DNA from: Clostridia bacterium
GTDB lineage: Bacteria; Bacillota_A; Clostridia; Oscillospirales; CAG-272
Assembly (NCBI GenBank): GCA_017501175.1
Contig: JAFVXK010000021.1
Coordinates: 1 to 24,218, forward strand
DNA length: 24,218 nt
Direction of reading: 5' to 3'
Positions 23,742 through 24,218 of the stretch are shown piece after piece; within the stretch, counting starts at the first letter, position 1; each line of letters opens with the position of its first letter. The position numbers and the translations under genes are program-made. The notes beneath the pieces were generated by a model. That model had not been told where the DNA came from and ran no database searches. It saw only the letters and a program-made list of their open reading frames with translations.

Positions 23742-23771
23742 ACAGCCCTCGAATAAATTTATCTAAATTTT

Positions 23772-23800
23772 ATTATAACACAATTATACATTCAAGTCAA
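23772..23800 (-). promoter_or_regulatory. Promoter of the minus-strand surface-polymer operon
   Basis: On the minus strand, the -35 is TTGACT (23800-23795) and the -10 is TATAAT (23777-23772), with a 17-bp spacer and extended -10 TGt (23780-23778). The start is expected near 23765. No other minus-strand promoter of this quality was noticed in the operon, so the eight genes are probably one transcript of about 8.5 kb. Confidence 0.8.
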
Positions 23801-23877
23801 TAACTGCTACTAAAATTTATAATTAGTACAAATACGGGGAATAAGAGGAGTGAAAAAAGAGATTTTTTCGCTTAAAT

Positions 23878-23902
23878 AATAGTATTTTTTGAAAAAACTA
23901 TT
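23878..23902. repeat. AT-rich imperfect palindrome abutting the rpsL -35
   Basis: The arms aatagt / actatt enclose ttttt / aaaaa arms, with one unpaired base on the left. The right arm overlaps the first bases of the TTGACA box. It could be an UP-like element, a repressor site, or chance in AT-rich DNA. The rest of the 23742-24036 gap holds the two divergent promoters, a small gaaaaaa/ttttttc inverted repeat (23852-23869) and the rpsL leader. Confidence 0.4.
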
Positions 23903-23929
23903 GACAAACGGTTCACTAAATGATAAAAT
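23901..23929 (+). promoter_or_regulatory. Promoter of rpsL (str operon)
   Basis: The perfect -35 TTGACA (23901-23906) and the -10 TAAAAT (23924-23929) have a 17-bp spacer and extended -10 TGa (23921-23923). Transcription should begin near 23936, leaving a leader of about 100 nt. Confidence 0.85.
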
Positions 23930-23981
23930 AGTGTGTACTATGCCAAAGTGGGTGAGTTATGCCCTTTTGAGCATATTATCG

Positions 23982-24007
23982 GTTCAATCTCGCTTTGCGA
24001 GGGAGAA
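23982..24007 (+). promoter_or_regulatory. Leader hairpin upstream of rpsL
   Basis: The inner stem ctcgc-ttt-gcgag can be extended, across an internal loop, by gttc/gaac. It lies in the 5' leader, about 17 bases before the Shine-Dalgarno site. A second short stem, tatgc/gcata, lies upstream (about 23958-23975). A regulatory role is possible but not shown. Confidence 0.4.
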
Positions 24008-24036
24008 CAAATAATTTTTGAAGAAGGAGGAAAACT

Positions 24037-24218
24037 ATGCCAACCTTTAACCAGCTCGTTAAAAAAGGTCGCTCCGACAAGACTTACAAGTCTAAGACCC
24101 CCGCGCTTCAGAAGGGCTTTAACGCTCTCAAGCGCACGGATACCGATCTTAGCGCGCCGCAGAAGAGAGGCGTTTGCACCAAGGTTACTACGACCACCCC
24201 CAAGAAGCCTAACTCGGC
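24037..24218 (+). CDS. rpsL: 30S ribosomal protein S12, 3'-truncated by the window edge
   Basis: About 60 of roughly 125-140 codons are visible. S12 sits at the decoding centre of the small subunit. The start [12 protein letters not shown], then [14 protein letters not shown], then [10 protein letters not shown] and TPKKPNS are diagnostic. The lysine in TPKKPNS that changes in streptomycin-resistant mutants is the wild-type Lys. The ATG follows the strong site AAGGAGG (24024-24030). It has its own consensus promoter and presumably leads the str operon (rpsG, fusA, tuf beyond the edge). It is divergent from the surface-polymer operon. Confidence 0.97.
   Translation, partial: MPTFNQLVKKGRSDKTYKSKTPALQKGFNALKRTDTDLSAPQKRGVCTKVTTTTPKKPNS

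Noticed and set aside
23850..23879. Nine-codon open frame GTG...TAA upstream of rpsL, preceded by aagagga
   Set aside because: The ribosome site touches the start codon, the peptide is only nine residues, and it lies upstream of the rpsL transcription start, so there is no reason to call a leader peptide.
24037..24218. Streptomycin-resistance substitution in S12
   Set aside because: The visible TPKKPNS segment has the normal lysines; the second hotspot lies beyond the window.

Overview
The window looks like a chromosomal segment of a Gram-positive anaerobe of the Bacillota, most likely class Clostridia and probably uncultured. The evidence is a monoderm-style teichoic-acid set (TagD, TagF-like enzyme, two-gene ABC exporter), an HPr with both His15 and Ser46, a low-to-middle GC content with AGA/ATA/CTT-rich codons, strong Shine-Dalgarno sites, and a clostridial-looking S12 N-terminus. 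This placement is inference; no 16S gene is present.

Left part (1-14000, all + strand) is mostly housekeeping, in short transcription units with intrinsic terminators. It holds the 3' part of L-rhamnose isomerase (rhaA); secG, a CPBP membrane protease, tadA and a GT4 glycosyltransferase; rimM, trmD and a large O-antigen-ligase-like membrane protein; the HPr gene ptsH; uvrC, rsmD and coaD; and pheS-pheT. Cell-surface genes (the GT4 protein and the ligase/polymerase-like protein) sit at the 3' ends of housekeeping operons.

Right part (14000-23800) is a surface-polymer locus. A GT2 glycosyltransferase on the + strand has its own promoter and converges on an eight-gene minus-strand operon. In transcription order the operon is GT4, GT2, LicD, TagD, a fused TagF-like/GT4 protein, an acyltransferase-3 membrane protein, an ABC permease and an ABC ATPase. 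The logic is that TagD makes CDP-glycerol. The fused enzyme could then alternate glycerol-phosphate and sugar transfer. LicD and the acyltransferase could decorate or prime the chain, and the ABC pair would export it. The likely product is a glycosylated glycerol-phosphate (teichoic-acid-like) polymer. This operon is divergent from rpsL, which opens the ribosomal str region and runs off the right edge.

Seven promoter-like sites were found, all with a 17-bp spacer and six with an extended -10 TG. Points worth a second look are an abrupt codon-usage break inside rhaA near base 270-290, the TagF-like/GT4 fusion, a probably leaderless rimM-trmD transcript, a terminator fused to the next promoter after pheT, and a pheST leader too short for a T-box. 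No CRISPR array, insertion sequence, tRNA or rRNA was seen.
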